A stretch of DNA of 6,162 nt, from positions 1 through 6,162 of the forward strand of contig JAEMSB010000303.1 in assembly GCA_016463045.1 (NCBI GenBank). Reading direction: 5' to 3'. This document shows, piece after piece, positions 6,096 through 6,162 of this stretch. The position numbers were made by a program, and so were the translations under genes. This DNA comes from Niveispirillum sp. Lineage in GTDB: Bacteria; Pseudomonadota; Alphaproteobacteria; Azospirillales; Azospirillaceae. The notes under the pieces were generated by a model, which saw only the letters and a program-made list of their open reading frames with translations, ran no database searches and had not been told where the DNA came from. The stretch's first letter is position 1; the number at the start of each line of letters is the position of its first letter.

Positions 6096-6124
6096 TGCCG
6101 CCACCCTGCCATCCGGTGGCGGTA
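6096..6124. other. GC-rich hairpin upstream of ilvE
   Basis: CCGCCACC (6098-6105) and GGTGGCGG (6115-6122) form a perfect 8-bp stem with a 9-base loop, extendable by a G-T and a T-A pair. No T-tract follows on either strand, so it is not a standard terminator. It could be a factor-dependent or degenerate terminator of a plus-strand transcript, or a structure in the ilvE leader. The rest of 5994-6162 shows no gene. Confidence 0.3.
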
Positions 6125-6162
6125 ACCGCTATTTCGGAAAGATAATTACGGCAGCTCTTAAT

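Overview
This window comes from a high-GC bacterial chromosome. Codon use is strongly G/C at third positions, and the proteins resemble alphaproteobacterial homologues, so an Azospirillum/Niveispirillum-type Rhodospirillales member is my best guess. That placement is inference from protein character only; no rRNA or other marker gene is present. The content is ordinary metabolism plus one regulator. I see no mobile element, CRISPR array, phage gene, tRNA or rRNA.

Layout, left to right. (1) Positions 1-731, plus strand: the C-terminal part of an M20-family amidohydrolase (hippurate or N-acyl-amino-acid hydrolase type), cut by the window edge. (2) 846-1646, plus strand: a short-chain dehydrogenase/reductase (SDR) reading frame that is complete from its Rossmann motif to its C-terminus except for one in-frame TAA at codon 108. 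(3) 1649-2602, minus strand: a GlxA/FtrA-type AraC regulator (DJ-1/PfpI-like domain plus AraC helix-turn-helix), tail to tail with the SDR and only 2 bases away. (4) 2692-4661, minus strand: a two-gene operon for acetylating acetaldehyde dehydrogenase and 4-hydroxy-2-oxovalerate aldolase, joined by an ATGA overlap. (5) 4899-5993, minus strand: a class IV branched-chain amino acid aminotransferase (ilvE) with a clear intrinsic terminator just after it.

The aldolase/dehydrogenase pair normally ends aromatic meta-cleavage pathways: 4-hydroxy-2-oxovalerate goes to pyruvate and acetaldehyde, and acetaldehyde goes to acetyl-CoA. No ring-cleavage dioxygenase, hydrolase or hydratase lies beside it here. 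The region between the pair and ilvE (4662-4898) is the richest non-coding stretch. It holds the ilvE terminator, two separate dyad-symmetric operator candidates about 41 bp apart centre to centre, and a run of four G-tracts. The SDR promoter region carries a short palindrome over its likely -35 box, a possible site for the neighbouring GlxA-type regulator.

The points most worth checking are the nonsense codon in an otherwise intact SDR, the orphan aldolase/dehydrogenase operon with its two dyads, and the GTG start that replaces an over-long ORF for the dehydrogenase. I found no convincing sign of a wholly new biological system.
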